A DNA stretch of 64,000 bases from Apteryx mantelli (lineage: Eukaryota > Chordata > Aves > Apterygiformes > Apterygidae), in the NCBI RefSeq assembly GCF_036417845.1, contig NC_089981.1, positions 83,369,268 through 83,433,267 on the forward strand. Reading direction: 5' to 3'. The position numbers and the translations under genes were made by a program. This document shows, piece after piece, positions 1-14,660 of this stretch (position 1 is the first letter of the stretch; every line of letters begins with the position of its first letter). Below the pieces are notes generated by a model. That model was given only the letters and a program-made list of their open reading frames with translations, did no database searches and was not told where the DNA came from.

Positions 1-80
1 CCAACCTTCTTCCAGAGAAACCAGCCTCTAAACGTCTGCGTACCAGCAAAGATTTTTCCGAAGAGACGTTATTGAGTTGA
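1..80 (+). CDS. TRMT5: TRMT5 C-terminus (tRNA guanine-37 N1-methyltransferase), partial
   Basis: The frame starting at base 3 is open to a TGA at 78-80 and encodes a 25-residue tail with a basic stretch, SKRLRTSK, followed by DFSEETLLS. From memory, vertebrate TRMT5 ends in a similar KRxRT..FSxE tail beyond the methyltransferase fold. The enzyme uses S-adenosylmethionine to make m1G37 next to the anticodon, in cytosolic/nuclear and mitochondrial tRNAs, and so guards the reading frame. The catalytic domain lies left of the window, so no active-site residue can be checked. The call rests on the tail plus context: the convergent neighbour is MNAT1, the known tail-to-tail partner of TRMT5 in human. 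The short tail alone would not identify the gene. The AATAAA signals downstream fit a gene end. Confidence 0.8.
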   Translation, partial: NLLPEKPASKRLRTSKDFSEETLLS

Positions 81-352
81 AGATTAGAGTTATGGTAACT
101 ATCTTATTAGTTTGCATTAGGTACACTTAGGATACCTCTAGTCTACCCCTTAAATTATTTGAACCATGCTTGGGTTACCCACTTTAGATGTAGACGTGTC
201 ATGCATGTTACGTCTTTCCTTGGTAAGCATTTGCTTCCTGCATTTACTTTTTCTTAACTGTGGGATCAATAACCAGACTGAAATTGTTGTTCTTATTACA
301 AAGAATAAAATTTTGCTTTTTTTAATAAATGTTTTTTGGTACTTTTCTCCTT
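81..352 (+). other. TRMT5: TRMT5 proximal 3' UTR
   Basis: AT-rich, T-rich sequence directly after the TRMT5 stop, without a convincing coding frame. It ends in two AATAAA hexamers followed by a T/GT-rich stretch (about 330-360), the usual layout of a vertebrate cleavage site. The right end is estimated from that signal. A longer isoform that runs past it is possible. Confidence 0.6.
304..329 (+). terminator. TRMT5: Poly(A) signals of TRMT5 (two AATAAA)
   Basis: AATAAA at 304-309 and again at 324-329, with a T-rich and GT-containing downstream element at about 331-358. This is the first well-formed poly(A) site after the stop codon. Further + strand AATAAA hexamers at 731-736, 1710-1715, 3270-3275 and 3997-4002 could serve longer isoforms. 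Confidence 0.6.
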
Positions 353-3300
353 TATTGTTTCACACCCCATGATAATTCAGTAACACAGACTGGGATAGCT
401 TTCTGTTGCAGTTTTATTTTGATAATTTGCAGTTTGTAGCAGAACATACCTTAATGCTAACACATATAAGATATGAATGGTGAAAACATTGCTTTTTGTA
501 TTTTGTAGGACTTTGGAAGACGATTTGTATGTGTATTAGGAAATAACCTTTGTTACAGTATAGAATAGGATTCTCTCTTTGACCAACAGGTTTGATGTTT
601 GAGAATATTGGATTATTGTAAGCAGATGCACAAACAGCTCTTCTGTAAACAAGATAACCTTTCAAAAACTTGCCCCAAGTTACAAAAAGCTATAAATAAC
701 CACACATACTTGTGCCTGGGCTTTTGGAGTAATAAATGCTTTTTAATACTAAGTGATTTAGTTAGTTTACTGACTTCTAACTCACACTGTTTTGCCCACA
801 GTTAAAGCAGGAAAGACTTTACTGCTGTTTGTACAGTTGCGGCTTAAATACAAGCTTGTGTTAGCACACTAGACTGAGAACTGACACTTGGTTAAATGTT
901 CCTGTCATCTGGAAATCTTGTCCTCCTGTGGCTTTTGTGCCTCTGCCTTCTCCCAGCTCCTCTCCTACCTCTCTGACTGTTCCTTCGCTGCAGTCTCCAG
1001 ATGCTGTCTCTGACTGGCTGCGTGTAGTCTGTACGGCTTCTGAAATCCTCTGCCTCTGACTTCCTTCTCTTACCCATCCAAACTATTATTGGGCAATGTC
1101 AACCACAAATAGTTTACTTGGACAGAGAACTCGAATCACCCTCTCAGCTTCAGATAGTTTCCTTCTGTCCAAGCTCAGTGCCCATATGCCGAGCAACAGT
1201 TACCAGAGGTTAGTCACCATCCCCAGCTTTGCTACTCTGGCTGGTATCCTGTCGGTCCATCACCTGGGCGTGCAACCCCAGGGTGTCCTTTTTTGGACTC
1301 CAGGGCTGTCTGGGTTCTCACCATACTACAGCTATGGCCTCTATGTTTGTTCTGCACAGCAGCGCTACGTTACAGCCTGTCCCTCAGGCACATAACTCCA
1401 TTGTCAAATTGGAAAAAAAATCATCATCATGCTGTACTATCTTGCAAGCTGCTGTAAAGATTATGGCCCGAGTCTGCTACTCCAACCCTAACAGTCCTCC
1501 ACTGACCTTTCACATGGTATCACAATAGTTTCAGCCTGTTCATCCTTGCTGGCAATGACAGTCACAGCATGTCCTTGCCCTACAAGTCATTGCTCCTCTA
1601 AGAGCAAGAGCTAGTCTCTCGCCTCTAGCCCATGATGCTATCGCCATTGTCAGCTGAATTTTCTGATGTGTGGCATTGCTTGCTCTCCTGTGCTGCCCTT
1701 CGGGTTGCCAATAAACACTTGCAAAGCTGCTTTTGTTCCTCAGAGCCCTTCATGAGCATCATGGTGGCAATGAGGCCTTTGACCATTCAGGAATGATGCA
1801 GTCACCCTATGCTTTGAACTAACGCCCCTGTCTGTTATGTATGATAGACTGCACATCCCTTTGACGTCTAACAGGCCATTGGTTTGCGGTCCAAACTTAG
1901 GGCTTCTTGGCCTTGTTACTTTACAGAAACCGGGGTCACACCACCATTTTTGTGTTGTTAGGAAAGTCAGCTGTGTAACTATGATTTTCAGTACATGACT
2001 AAAGTATGCCAGAGCAGGAAAGAGGTTTGGTTTTGTTTGTTTGTTTTTTTAGCAATTACAAGTTCTGCTCACTTATTTAAGGATTACATGCAACTGCTAC
2101 TTTAACAGCTTAACTTTAGTTTGTACACAAGTCAATGAATTATATTTAGCCACACTCAAAACTGTTTTTTCCCGTACTGTGTGTAATTACCACTTTTACA
2201 TATAGACCTTCCACTTTAAATAGCAAAAGGTAGTCAATGTGCACATGCAAGTTGCATGAGTATATTTAAATGACATGTATTAATGCATAAGCAATTCTGC
2301 ATTCATTAGGGGAATAAGTTGAAGATTCATAAACTGAACAGAAACCAAATCCTAGGCGAGGTATATCTTTAGCAGTCTGGGTGAGCCTGGAACAGTGTAG
2401 CTTCCCATTACTGTTCTTTAATGTCACATAAAGCCAAAATTGACAGAGATGCCCAGGCACCCAGTTTCTACCCCTAAGACAGTCCTCCCTGATGTTAGAG
2501 GGTCTCCTATGCTAAGTTTTTGCTTGTTTGATGTCCCCTCCCCCCAGATCCCTGACCCCAAAAGACTTTGACTATTTGGCTCTTCTTAGACTTTAGAACA
2601 AAGCTGAAAATTTTGTTTCCCTCTCTCCCATAATTGTAGCTTTGTCTTCCTTCCCCATAACGGTGGTTCTGCCACCTTTCAAGCTCCCTGCAGTATGCCG
2701 TTCTGCCCCAGCCAGATCTGTGTCTTACAGCTGCCTGCCCAAGACTCCCCTGTTGTTGCTGCTCCTTCCCAGGGTCCAGAGCTGAATCCGAGAGGGACTG
2801 CAGCTAGCTAACGTGTCCTTGGAATAGGAGACATGCTGCTAGGCGTTTGTGATACAGGAAATGAAGAACTGTCACTGCTTCTGGCATCTAGAGAAAAATC
2901 TGAAATAGGCCTGGCAGTGGTGGCAGCCATCTACCATGAGGTAAGGAATGGATAAAGGAAGGGCATGGAAACTTTTCAGCCTCACAGGTGAGAGGCGAAG
3001 AGGAAGGGCCCTTAGAGACAGCAGGCAGAAAGCAGCACTCATCTCAGGGCTACACTACCACAGTCTGCAAGTGCTGTGAGCGGTCTCTAACGTGCTGTGC
3101 GGCTGAGTCCTACAAGACCCAGCCACAAGGCTTTTTCTGTCTAAAGTCAGGCCACCTCTACACCTCAGCCTTTTATGTAATGTTACCTGTTGACATCTAT
3201 TCTGGGCACAAACAATGGGATTTCAGAGAAAAGGAAATGGAAATTTTGGCGTCTCCCTCCCCCTTCCTTAATAAAGGAAGCACTAAGTCTGGAATAGAGC

Positions 3301-4029
3301 TTATTCTTCACTTTATTACAAGTTAGAAAAAAAAATACATTCATTTACTACACTCTTCAGAGCAATATTTAACAACCATTAACAGATGACCCATAAAAAG
3401 TGGTCCAGGCTTTCCTCTAGAGGTGCTCATTGTCCTGAGCCGTTTCCAGTCTCCTGCAGTTTATACATATTTGTGGGAACAACCAACCCTGAGACAGGAA
3501 CCTCATCTCTGCTGCAATGGGTCTACGTTCCACTACAAAGAGAGGGGAAGGAAGATGCAAGAGTAGCAGACTGCATGGCAAGGATCATCCCAAAAGCCAG
3601 ACAAAGGGATGTTCAAGCCCAAAAAGCTCCTGAACAGTTGACAAAAAACTTGCAAACTGAGCTGATTAGGAAGAAACTAAACCAATTTTGACTTCGTTTT
3701 CATGAACTACCTTTGTTTCAAGGCCTCTTATGGTACTTCTACAGGAACTCAGTTGAAAAGTTCTCAGCTAAAGATAATACTTCTGTTTTCCGGACAAAGG
3801 TAACAAACAAGTGACATCAGGAAGGATCCTACATAAGAATTGTGTCAGCATAGTTCAGAGTTTCTCATCTCATCCAGCTGGCAGGAGAAAAAAACCACTT
3901 GTCTGAACTGGGGAAACTAGTTTTATGGGAAGAAAATGTAGGCTTGAATATTGACACTAAATGTTATAATCAAAATGGCATTTAAATGCTTGTGCAAATA
4001 AAACCCTGCAATAAGAGTAAAACCACAAA
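353..4029. other. Region between convergent genes / possible extended TRMT5 3' UTR
   Basis: No exon, RNA gene or recognised repeat was found. The frames of up to 112 codons show no domain or splice context. The stretch 900-1900 is less AT-rich and contains an AATAAA at 1710-1715, so TRMT5 may have a long 3' UTR ending near 1730. The remainder is plain intergenic sequence. Transcript evidence would be needed to place the boundary. Confidence 0.5.
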
Positions 4030-4395
4030 CTTTAATAAAAAAAGTCTGGCTTTATTTAAAAAAAATTTACAAGTTTATTTCTTTAAACCTCAAACATACA
4101 CAGCTGAGTTATTCACATCTTCCATTAGATGTGGCTTATTGCTTCAGCCTCCCTCAGCAAAGTGCCACATGACTAACGAGTTTCCCCCTCCACAAAAATG
4201 TATCTACCATTTTACAAAGCTCTTGTGCAGACTTTTTTTTCCCCCCTTTAACACTTAAACACAGCTGGTTTTACACAGAAAAGTGACTGCAGCTTAACCA
4301 TTGTGCAGATGGCAGCAATTTTACCCAAACTTTGCTGGTTTGACTTGCTTTTCACACCATTCAGTGTCCCTTTATCACAGGCTGATGTACAGCGA
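4030..4395 (-). other. MNAT1: MNAT1 3' UTR
   Basis: This is the sequence from the base after the TAG stop to the inferred cleavage site, about 365 nt. It is continuous with exon 8 and holds no splice site that needs explaining. An alternative - strand frame stays open across the stop (4248-4526) but starts inside the last intron and reads exon 8 in the wrong phase, so it is not coding. Confidence 0.75.
4051..4079 (-). terminator. MNAT1: MNAT1 poly(A) signals
   Basis: On the - strand two AATAAA hexamers lie at 4074-4079 and 4051-4056 (read as TTTATT on +), about 320-345 nt past the MNAT1 stop. A T/GT-rich stretch follows at about 4020-4048. Cleavage is expected near 4025-4040. This is the only tight signal pair found downstream of the last exon. 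Confidence 0.75.
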
Positions 4396-7559
<3,164 letters not shown>

Positions 7560-8460
7560 AGGTGTAATTCGCACTTTGGGGGGAGTCTCGGAGTCCAGCC
7601 GGCCATTCCCGGCGGCGGGCTTCCTTCACGCGTCGCCATCATTTCATCAGGCGTGACGGGAGTCACGCCAGAGCGGCGCGGGCACGTTCGGCGCGGCAGC
7701 CCCGCTTTCGGCAGCCCGCCTCCCACGCCGCCCCCTCCCCGACACCCAGCTCCCGCCGGGGCGGCAGGACTCGCCCCGCGGCCCGCGCCGGCCTCCGGCG
7801 TCCGCGGCGCCGTCCCTGGGCCTCGCAGGCCCCTCCGCGCCTCCTCCCGTCCTGCTGTGCCGGCGCGAGGGAAGGGAAGTGCGACAAACGCAAGAAAGCC
7901 GCTCCGCGGTGGTGCGAACTCGTGAAGTCTAACGGAGAAGATGAGGCTCGAGAAAGGTCCCTTTTGTAACGGTTCTTAACCTGGAAGGAGAAAACCGGAG
8001 GCTCTTACAGGACGCTTCCCTCGAAAAGGCTGTTGGGAAAACCAAGTCCGCGAGTGCCGACACTGGGCACCAACACCATCCCTCCGATCCCAGGCCCACG
8101 GGGCACTCCGAGACCAGGGCAAATTAAATCGTCGGGTCTTTTCAGCAGGAACCAAGCAATCGTCGTTACGTAGTCGCCACCAGGGACGAGGGGCAGGATC
8201 AGCGAATGAACGGTACAACCTCAGCCCGCATCCTCGGGGAAGAACGGACACGGACGCGATCAAGCGGCCACCGCAGAGCCGGAGGCAAGCTCTGCGCCCT
8301 GCCCGGAGCATGTGTACGCGGCCACGGCCACAGCCGACCCGCCGCTGCCTCCGCGGTGCCCCTGCCTCGCTCGAGGCAAAGCGGGAGCGAGGTAACGGAG
8401 CAAAGCGCTCCACGAGCAGGAGAACTCATTACAGGATTTCTGCCTCGCAGATCTTCTGCC
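7560..8460. promoter_or_regulatory. Intragenic CpG island pair in MNAT1 intron 7
   Basis: About 900 bp of GC-rich, CpG-dense DNA in two lobes (about 7560-7925 and 8000-8460), surrounded by AT-rich intron. The left lobe holds a perfect 8-bp inverted repeat with a 4-bp spacer (GGCGTGAC..GTCACGCC, 7650-7669) whose arms contain TGACG/GTCACG, and an ETS-like GGGAAGTGCG on + at about 7873. A CACGTG E-box lies just outside at about 7525. Vertebrate CpG islands usually mark promoters. This one is about 3-4 kb inside the last intron, far from the MNAT1 start, so it may drive an undescribed non-coding or alternative transcript, or act as an enhancer. Open frames here are a by-product of high GC. Confidence 0.6.
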
Positions 8461-8542
8461 CATCCTTCCCTGTTAGCTCCTGCTCCCCGACGTTGGTCAC
8501 GAGACCTCATCAGGCACAAAGAGGCACGTCTGGGGTTTTACT

Positions 8543-8571
8543 GGGGGGGGGGGGGGAAGGGGCAGGGAGGG
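8543..8571 (+). repeat. G-run / G-quadruplex candidate
   Basis: A run of 14 G (8543-8556) followed by AA, GGGG, CA, GGG, A, GGG. It has four or more G-tracts with very short loops, the classic quadruplex layout on the + strand, at the right border of the CpG island. Confidence 0.7.
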
Positions 8572-8649
8572 CTCATCTGGAATGTATCACATTCGAGAAA
8601 ACCAAGCTAGAAAAAACCATGCAACCGACAGACCAAAAATCCTATAGTA

Positions 8650-8684
8650 CCTCCCTCCCTCCCTCCCTCCCCCCAACCAAAACC
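8650..8684. repeat. (CCCT)n tract; G-rich in the MNAT1 transcript
   Basis: Five CTCC/CCCT units followed by a C-run (8650-8674) and more short C runs to 8684. On the transcribed - strand this reads as repeated GGGA, another quadruplex-type sequence, about 80 bp from the + strand G-run. Confidence 0.75.
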
Positions 8685-11600
8685 CCCTTATGTATCAGTG
8701 CGGGGGGTTATTTCACACAATTTTCCCCCACCAACCCCAGACAAATACACCCCCCCAGTATTTCTGGATATGCATTACTGGGGGCACAAGTGCAGGATGG
8801 GGTATTTGGCATACAGATTTTCATTTGCTCGATTTGTTAGATATTTTATGGGGGTGAAGGAAAGAAAAATCACTCACAAGTTGTTTGACCAAAAAAAAAA
8901 AGCTAAGTAGTTCTATTCCACTGAACAGATTTGCTGCTTGTCTGATTATCCTCAGTATCCAAGAGAGAAAGTAATGGGGCAGACATTAGATCTGGGAAAT
9001 ATTCCAGATTCATCATTTAAATAATAAATACTGGTTGCATGAAAGCAAGCAAAATACTCCAGTCTGGAAAATTGTGTAAAACATTAGTAACGCAGTAGCG
9101 TGCGCTGCATTCCTGAATCTTTCTGAATGTTTTCATCAGCTTTACCAAGTCTCTAAGATAAGCTACCAGCGCCTTATGCAGAGTATCCGTTCAGAGGCTG
9201 GGTCTTAGCAGATGAAAGATGCAGGCTTATCTAGAAATAAGATTCATAAGAAACTGGGTTTTCTCTGGTCTGTTCTTCTTTGAGGATGCGTAGTCTGGGT
9301 TACTCTACAGCCCCTTAGCAGGTAAAAACTCAGCTCTAAGCAACTCCATTTTGTTTGAACCAGTTCAACGATACAGTCAGTCCATGCAGCCAAAGCAGAA
9401 TTTGTTTATAAAATGAGCCAAGTTCACTGTTGTTCTTCATTAAATAGCCCTGGGAAATTCATTCAGCAACAGGCCTTTGCTAGGTGTTATTCAAATACAG
9501 TGCGGCTATCCCCATCTCAGAGACTTTAACGTCTACGTTAAGACAAAAACGCACCACAAAGCCACTCCACAAAGGAAGAGTGCCCAGAATAGCAATACAT
9601 CCTTCCATAGACTAGCTATAAGCCCCGTGCAAAGTCCCTGAAAGTCAAAAAGCAGTCTTTTCATCTACTTTTAACAGATGCTCTTTGGGCACTATCATCA
9701 TAACCAGATCTTTAAAAACAAACAAACAAGTTATTATGGGTGTCACAACCTCCTGCTTGGCCACCAGCCAGCACAGCCTGTTCCAACATATTATGCAACT
9801 TTAACACAACTATAAATTTAAGAAAGGATCCTCACAAGCCCGACGCGATACCTTCTGCAGCCTTTGTTCCAAGTGCTGGAGAAGACAGATGGGCCTTGTA
9901 CCAGGCCCCCAGGTCACAGCTCCCAGCCTTAAGGTAGCAGGGCTCACTACCACCAGCTTCTCTTCTCCTTGGCCCTCCAGGACAACAAGGACTAAATGGG
10001 AGAAACCTGATTTAGAGTTGTACTGGAAAAAATCTTTTCCCTGGAAAGGATTAGGTCCATGGCTGTCTCAAGAGGTCATTTTGGTTCTTAAATGTGACTT
10101 AACAATTTGAATTACTCAGTTTAAAAATGACCAGGAAATCAATGAAATGGGCAAAAAATTAGAGCAATGGGTGGGGTTGCAGCAAGCACTGGCCAACAGG
10201 CAGGCAGCTACCTGCTGCAATAGCTGAGGGGGTTCTTTTGTTTCGCTGTTTTTTCCCCCTTTTAAGTGTCTCTGGGTAGCTCTGAGTACACACTTGCAGC
10301 AATCAGTGTGAAGGTCAAAAAACCGCTAAGCATGCTGAGGTCCTAACGTGACAGATCCCAAGGCAGACAGAAAAGAAAATATTTGTAACCAGACACGTTG
10401 CCCGATAGCCTTGCAGCAGGACAAGACCAAAGAGAGCCCATACAGCAGTGGCACAAGGCAAAGTCAATCTAAACACCCCAATGGCGTTTTGGTTACAGAA
10501 ACAATTTCCAGAAGACAACAGAGAGCTACGATAAATACCACCCTCCAAACCTGAAAGCCCCAGTAAGACTTCCATCCCATTTGCAGGCAGCGGGACCACC
10601 AGTTCAGTGCAGCCCGTGGAGACCCTACTCTCCATCCCAAACTCAGGTCATCTCCCTCCCTCCCAGGAGGATATGAATAAGGAGAGAATCCCCAAAAATA
10701 TCATTGCTGAAAGGTGCTGAAAGGGGTGGTCTCTATCCATCCATCTCTCCCTTGTGCTGGCCCTGATGCTCACCTGATCCCTTTGGTAACAGAGTCAGCT
10801 CAGTAAGGCCAGCTTTTATTTATTTGTTTCGACCTGTGCTGGTTTCCCGAGGGCTTAGTGAACTGAAATAGCTCACCGATGTGTCAGATGAGCACTAGAC
10901 CCCAGCACAAAGGAAGAAGTATTATGGACGCTGCCTTTTCCATACCATGAATTGGCTCAGCCCATTTAATATAACCATGTCCCAAGAGGTAGCTGCAGAC
11001 CTATCGCTTACTTGGTGTCTTTCAGAGAGCAATGGCTGGAGCTCTTCCCATTCAAACCAGCATGTGGCCAGGTGCAGAAGCCACATTTCTACCACCTATG
11101 CCTCAAATACAGAACAAGCAGTAGCGATTCTTGTACTTAGGGGCTGAAGTTGCCACAATTTACTCCTGAAAGCACTGTTTGTATTATGAAAAACCCTCCG
11201 GTTCCAGCAAACTTTACCTTTGATGACATTTCAAGAGGCTCGCTTGAATTGATTTGTAAAAAAACCATACCTATACCTAAAGCCAAAGATGACTGGCTGT
11301 AGACGCAGACACATGCATCAAAAAGTGAGTTTTAAAGGAAGAACCTGTATTTTTTCCCCTTAGCTTCAGAGGGAAACCTTCCAACTGACTTCTATAAAAA
11401 GGAAAAGTTAAAGTCCTCATCTTTCAATAAACTCAAAATCAGATGCCTATTGACTCTAATGGGTCTCCATTTAGAGCATTATATTACAACAAAGATGAAA
11501 GAAAAAGCTTCCGAATTGGGAGTGTGAGTTTGCGGCTCCTAGAAGACTTAAAACTAAGAAATAAAAGTCCTAAGTGAAGAACTCTGTTCTACCAGAAATA

Positions 11601-14329
11601 ACTGTTCCCAGCAGAGGAGCCAAAAAACCCAACCCCCCAAATCATTAAAAGAAATCTAGGACCTGTATTGATTCTTTTTAGCCTCCTCCACGTGTTTTTT
11701 TTTCCAAATAGTGATTTGCTTCAAATGCTGTGAGTCTCTCTGGGCAGGAGTACACATAAACTGCGTGCGGTGAAACAAAGTCCTTTTTAAAAAACAAAAT
11801 AAAATGGGTCTGCCACAGCCCATCTCCGCTGACATGCAGCAGCACAAGAGATCTGCTACCGGACACTGAAGGAGCAAAAGGAAAGCGCAGGAAAGTATTA
11901 TTAGCCAGGAAACAGCTGTTCTCTGATAAAGCCCATTTCGACTCCAAAGGCAGAAAGCAGGTTGGGGATGCTGAGTTACGTTTCCCTCTCTTCTTCCGTT
12001 CCTTTCCTCCCTTTGGTCGAAGGGCAAACGTTTCAGATCGCGGCAGTGCAAGCGGCAGAGCGCCCGCGGGCAGCGTCGCTGCAGCAGGGTCTCCGAGCTC
12101 CTCGCTCCCACTCAGAAACAGCAGCTTTGCTACTTACCATGCAGCTACTGCAGAGGCCAATAAAAAAAATCTCTGTAGTGCTTAATGTAAAAACCAAGGC
12201 ATTTTGATGTTTCACATAAACCGTTCCCTCTTCTAATGGTGAAACACAGGCATAAACCGTAAGAGATATCTAATTACCTATATTGGAGATTTTATTACAA
12301 ATTACCTATGACATTGGTGAGCACAGCTGTGAATCTTGCAGTAGAAATATCTTTAAATTCAAAGTCAAAGAAGCCATCTGCATCAGACTTCAAGACATGA
12401 AAGCAGAGGGGAACAGGGCGGGGGGAGAGAACAGAATCAGATTTTCCCACATTACTTTCCCTGAAAACTTCCCCTTTTTGTCAGGAAATCCAGACTCCAG
12501 AGACCGAACCTTTTCCCTGAAAAGCTACCGTATTGGGGGATGGAATAGAGGACATTTTCTTGCAACAGCTATTCCTAGAAGAGATCTTCAGTGCTAGTAA
12601 GTAAATGCATCATGCAAAAAACTGCTCTTCTGCTACAAAAAGATTGAAAGGAGGAAAAGTTTTAGGCAGCACCTGGTCTCCAGCATTTTTATATCACTGC
12701 AATTCTACTGAGGCGCTAATTTTTAAAGAGATGCAGCCACGTTTATTTAACACACAAATAAAACCTTTACCCTTTGGAGCAACCGAGAAGCAAATGCTGT
12801 CGCCTAAAGGTAAGGTTTAAGTATGGAGAAACGAATATGAAAGAGGATGGAGAAATGTCTTCTGGCCCCCAGAATCTATCTGATACAATTTTAAAAGAAG
12901 TGGAGGTTTTAAAGCATAAAGACAGGAAACTAATGATGAAAAAAGGTTTTATTAAATAAAGGCAGCTTTGTACTGTCGTGGCTTAACGTGCATTTCCTAC
13001 GCTTTCTACGCTGCAGGCTGGTGCACATGCGGCAGGTACACAGGCAGAAACAGAGGTTTCTGTAGACACTGCCCTCACGGCTATTTTTGGACACCTCCAG
13101 TTCCACCGCGTGGTCTTATCCAAGCAGCTGCAGCCTTGATATAATTATTTCACGTGGTGTGAACTATGGATTTGGAGCACACAACCACCCTAGCTGATAT
13201 ACACTGACCGATTCCCATCTCCCATGGAAATGCAAATCCACCTACACCTGTAGGCAATATGTTTAAAACGTTAACAAGTCAAATAAACCTCTTTTTCCAC
13301 TGAGGAATTACGCAAGCTAGGGTTTTACATTCAGCAGGAATTCACCTGTGTAAATCCAGAGCATGTCTGAGACACGTTTCATGCTTCATGTGAGCGCAGA
13401 ATTCGCCGTGGGTGTCTGCATATTTACTTGGATAATAATCAAATGCTGCATTTAATCAAGTCCCCCTAACATTCGACTGGAGAGCACCACTTACAGACCG
13501 TAACTCAGTTTTAACCCTAGAAAATGTAAACACCAGTGCAAGTGCGCAGCCATTCCCCGTCTTCGCGGTAGATTCAGTTATTTTTGCTAACGCAAGGAAT
13601 CTCGAAAGCACTTTCCAAAGTTGAAGCAATGAGAGAGGTCACATTGCTGAAGTTAAAAAACCCTGAAGCCCCCAGAGTACACCGTAACACCAAGGGTCCA
13701 ACTCTGAAGCGGGGAGCTCCGTTCCCGGCGGGTGCAAGCGGGTGCAAGCGGGCCCAGCTCCCCAGGTCGCCGTGCCGCCGCGCTCAGAAATCATGACAAC
13801 GCTTTTTTGAAAGTTCTGCCTGTTTTGGCAAGCAACCGCATGTTTCAAAATAAAAATGGGAAATGGAAAGCAGAACCTGCACGCACGTCAAATCTTTGCA
13901 AAGAGGAAAACGATAGGTTTCCCGATTCCGTGACTTTCTTTAAAGGATATGCTGTCTTTTCTTTCTTTAATCGTTTGGGGGCTTCCTCACATCCCACTTT
14001 CCTCCCCATAACAAATTTAGCCATTTTCAATGGCTCCATACATGTCAGTCAAGAACCAGCACTGATTATGCCGTGTAAACAGCTTGCGGCTCGCTGCTCC
14101 CTGCAGACCTTGGCACCATGCTCTCCTCCAGGCGTTCCCGATGCTGTCTCCAAAATACACAGAACCACTACTATTTGGACGAAGGCTTTCCCCCCCCCGC
14201 TTCAAACTCAAAGGATTGCTGCTTAAACGCTTTCCCAAAGAGCTGCTGGAGTTAATTATCCTCGCAGGCTCAGCTGGCAACAAAAGGTTAATGTTTATTT
14301 CTAGAAACGGTAATCTCGCTCGCGGGAAG
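8685..14329 (-). other. MNAT1: MNAT1 intron 7, unremarkable stretch
   Basis: AT-rich intron. I find no exon, no identifiable transposable element and no RNA gene. Region 11960-12140 is mildly GC-rich and has a GTAAGT donor-like site on the - strand at about 12134-12139, but no paired acceptor and coding match. A tandem 10-mer (GGGTGCAAGC twice) sits at about 13733-13752. Confidence 0.5.
8813..8830. other. No feature: AT-rich flank of the G/C-run cluster
   Basis: This short site is listed only to mark the return to AT-rich intron after the cluster of G and C runs at 8543-8790 (which also includes CGGGGGG at 8701-8707, CACCCCCCC near 8749 and TGGGGGC near 8780). Nothing functional is seen here. 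Confidence 0.3.
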
Positions 14330-14660
14330 CCTTCCTTGGGTGCAAGTCGCTTCCGCAACTCGTGCCTCCGCGGCGCGAGGGCCGAGAAGCGCCCGCGGAC
14401 GCGCGGGGCACCTGGCCCACCATTTGTCATCTCGCCGAGGTCGCCGGCCAGCTGCCTGTCCTCTCGGCACCCGGCCGCGCCACGGCAGCCAAGGCATTCT
14501 GCCTCGCTCACATTTCCAGGTCCGAACTTCCAGATGCAGTAAATCAATCGCCCATCGCCGAAACTCCCGAAGCAACTGCAAGCAAGCGCTTTGACACCCT
14601 TGAGCAGCCTCGCCGCGTCACAAGGACACTGCAGTCCTAGCTGGAATCCGGCAAAGCGCT
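14330..14660. promoter_or_regulatory. Second intragenic CpG island
   Basis: About 330 bp with dense CpG (for example the GCGCCCGCGGACGCGCGGGG segment near 14390) inside AT-rich intron 7, about 6 kb from the first island. No exon of MNAT1 is present. Long open frames on both strands (152 and 176 codons) reflect base composition. It could be a promoter or a GC-rich enhancer core. Confidence 0.5.

Noticed and set aside
892..1077. Arg-rich 61-codon - strand frame
   Set aside because: Short, downstream of TRMT5 and no splice or initiation context; probably UTR or intergenic.
8310..8840. 176-codon + frame
   Set aside because: It runs through G and C homopolymers and simple repeats with no domain; composition artefact.
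12134..12139. GTAAGT donor-like site on the - strand
   Set aside because: The preceding sequence does not encode any part of MAT1 and the MAT1 protein is fully accounted for between exons 7 and 8.
13330..13365. CACCTGTGTAAATCCAGAG resembling a fold-back repeat
   Set aside because: Only about 19 bp match a remembered sequence and no second arm was seen.
14017..14547. 176-codon - frame and 152-codon + frame in the second CpG island
   Set aside because: Both strands are open over the same GC-rich patch, with no splice context or recognisable motif.
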